Positions 63,069-64,000 of a stretch of DNA of 64,000 nucleotides are shown piece after piece. Each line of letters starts with the position of its first letter. Within the stretch, counting starts at the first letter, position 1. Source of the stretch: an uncultured Alistipes sp. (GTDB taxonomy: Bacteria > Bacteroidota > Bacteroidia > Bacteroidales > Rikenellaceae); the NCBI GenBank assembly GCA_948736885.1, contig CAPXWY010000001.1:186001-250000 (forward strand), given 5' to 3'. The position numbers were made by a program, and so were the translations under genes. The notes beneath the pieces were generated by a model. The model was given only the letters and a program-made list of their open reading frames with translations, was not told the DNA's origin and searched no databases.

Positions 63069-63099
63069 TTTGAAAGCGGAGGAATTTGGACTACCTTTG
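63069..63099 (+). promoter_or_regulatory. slyD promoter
   Basis: TTTG at 63069-63072 and TACCTTTG at 63092-63099 are 19 bp apart, 22 nt upstream of the ATG. Confidence 0.65.
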
Positions 63100-63121
63100 C
63101 GACCTAAAAAACCGAAAAGCA

Positions 63122-63694
63122 ATGAAAGCAGAACAAAACAAGATGGTCGGTGTAGACTACAAACTGACCGTAGACGGACAAATCGCCGACCAGTCGCGCC
63201 CGGGACAACCCCTCGAATTCATCTTCGGGACGGGGATGCTGCTGCCGAAATTCGAGGCGGCGATCGAAGGCAAGGAACCGGGCGAGAAAGTGACGTTCAC
63301 GCTGGAACCCAAGGACGGATACGGCGAATACATGGCCGAAGCGGTAGTGGACCTGCCGAAAAACATATTCATGGTGGACGGAAAGGTAGCCGAAGACATC
63401 CTGTTCGAGGGCTCGCAGGTACCGATGAGCGACGCCCAGGGCAACCGCATGATGGGCGTGGTGAAAGAAGTGGGCGACGAAACGGTGAAGATGGACTTCA
63501 ACCACCCGATGGCGGGCAAGACGCTGAACTTCGAGGTGGAAGTGGTGACCGTGCGCGACGTGACGCCCGAAGACCTGCAAGGCCACTGCTCGTGCGGCTC
63601 GTGCGGAGGAGACCACGACTGCGGCGGCGAATGCAGCCATGACGACTGCGGCTGCGGCGGCCACGAACACGACGGCCACTGCAACTGCCACTAA
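63122..63694 (+). CDS. slyD: FKBP-type peptidyl-prolyl isomerase, SlyD-like with metal-binding tail
   Basis: A folding helper of 190 residues. The FKBP domain (VDYKLTVDGQIADQS, FIFGTGMLLPKFEAAIEG) is interrupted by the insert-in-flap domain (YGEYMAEAVVDLPKNIFMVDG to FEVEVVTVRDVTPEDL), as in SlyD. The tail of about 40 residues is very rich in His, Cys and Gly (CSCGSCGGDHDCGGECSHDD and CGCGGHEHDGHCNCH) and should bind nickel or other soft metals. Start chosen at the ATG at 63122, which agrees with the promoter; an upstream in-frame TTG lies within the promoter. Followed by a terminator at 63724-63758. Confidence 0.95.
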   Translation: MKAEQNKMVGVDYKLTVDGQIADQSRPGQPLEFIFGTGMLLPKFEAAIEGKEPGEKVTFTLEPKDGYGEYMAEAVVDLPKNIFMVDGKVAEDILFEGSQVPMSDAQGNRMMGVVKEVGDETVKMDFNHPMAGKTLNFEVEVVTVRDVTPEDLQGHCSCGSCGGDHDCGGECSHDDCGCGGHEHDGHCNCH

Positions 63695-63723
63695 ACACAC
63701 GAAGACGGGCCGGAGCCCGAAAG

Positions 63724-63758
63724 AAAAAGATGAGAGGAAAAACCTTTCATCTTTTTTT
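63724..63758 (+). terminator. Terminator of slyD
   Basis: AAAGATGA pairs with TCATCTTT, with an inner AGG/CCT around AAAAA, followed by a T run. Confidence 0.8.
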
Positions 63759-63774
63759 ATTGACGACGAATCGC

Positions 63775-63782
63775 TATATTTG
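63775..63782 (+). promoter_or_regulatory. -7 box of the DUF4954 gene
   Basis: TATATTTG, exact match, ending 19 nt before the ATG at 63802. Confidence 0.5.
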
Positions 63783-63801
63783 CACGAATCAAACCACACG
63801 A

Positions 63802-64000
63802 ATGTCCCGACTGAGAAAAATGACCGCGGCGGAAATCGCGGCAGCGAAAAAAAACGGCACGGCGGCCGAAGACTGGTCGCAAATCGCTGTAAGCGAAGGC
63901 TTCGACCCGGCGCAAGTAGAACGGAGCCGACTGGAAGGGCGTGTGGAAATCGGAGAGGGAGCCCGTATTGTCCGCTCGCGGGTGAAGAACTACCGGATAG
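63802..64000 (+). CDS. DUF4954 protein, N-terminus only
   Basis: The first 66 residues are visible, running off the right edge. MSRLRKMTAAEIAAAKKNG and TAAEDWSQIAVSEGFDPAQV are very close to the start of the DUF4954 proteins of Bacteroidetes, large (about 650 residues) proteins with left-handed beta-helix (hexapeptide) repeats of unknown function. The following GRVEIGEGARIVRSRVKNY already has the repeat rhythm. Confidence 0.75.
   Translation, partial: MSRLRKMTAAEIAAAKKNGTAAEDWSQIAVSEGFDPAQVERSRLEGRVEIGEGARIVRSRVKNYRI

Overview
The window is high-GC Bacteroidales DNA, most like Alistipes or another member of the Rikenellaceae (inference). The evidence is the Bacteroidetes-type promoter boxes (-7 TAnnTTTG, often with -33 TTTG about 20 bp upstream), a SusC/SusD pair, NigD-like, DUF4954 and HU-SPOR proteins, many lipoproteins with an acidic patch after the lipobox cysteine, and a codon bias that leaves very long spurious antisense reading frames. 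Almost everything is chromosomal housekeeping or envelope biology. No phage, integrase, insertion sequence or CRISPR array was seen.

Layout. 1-11.2 kb, mostly minus strand: typA (cut by the window edge), aroB (plus), a frameshifted DUF3108/TapB-like gene, a short malic enzyme, ruvB and a NigD-like lipoprotein. These are followed by a compact six-gene operon read from 11.23 kb: S24-fold regulator, ribE, histidine kinase, lgt, HU-SPOR protein, GtrA. A tRNA-Arg(CCG) is read divergently from that operon. 11.7-18.8 kb, minus: a Wzz-like plus SLBB outer-membrane polysaccharide export pair, a repeat-rich non-coding block with a gene remnant, then the KDO genes kdsD, kdsA and kdsB. 18.9-34.5 kb: lon (minus), then plus-strand valS, rnhA, an MsbA-like ABC transporter, ileS, a DksA-like protein, an Omp85-like barrel protein, a helix-hairpin-helix protein and rpsU.

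34.6-50.2 kb is the main accessory block. It holds SusC, SusD, two SusE-position lipoproteins, a large leucine-rich-repeat lipoprotein, a BACON plus leucine-rich-repeat lipoprotein, a subtilisin-family (S8) lipoprotein protease, a DUF1573 protein and a small lipocalin-like lipoprotein. No glycoside hydrolase, lyase or sulfatase is present, so the only recognisable degradative enzyme is the protease. This suggests a surface protein- or peptide-handling system rather than a normal glycan utilisation locus (inference). SusC carries a run of nine G immediately after its signal peptide, a possible phase-variation switch.

50.2-64 kb: a VOC-family remnant, a DUF1349 protein and a LuxR-type regulator; then minus-strand ssb, punA, lpxK, rpsA and a 5'-nucleotidase-like lipoprotein; then plus-strand nucleoside kinase (with a ThrRS-like N-terminus), gcvP, slyD and the start of a DUF4954 gene. 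A palindromic repeat family occurs at 15.8, 34.2 and 56.7-56.9 kb, where three tandem copies run into a second nine-G tract. AT-rich inverted-repeat elements sit in several intergenic gaps.
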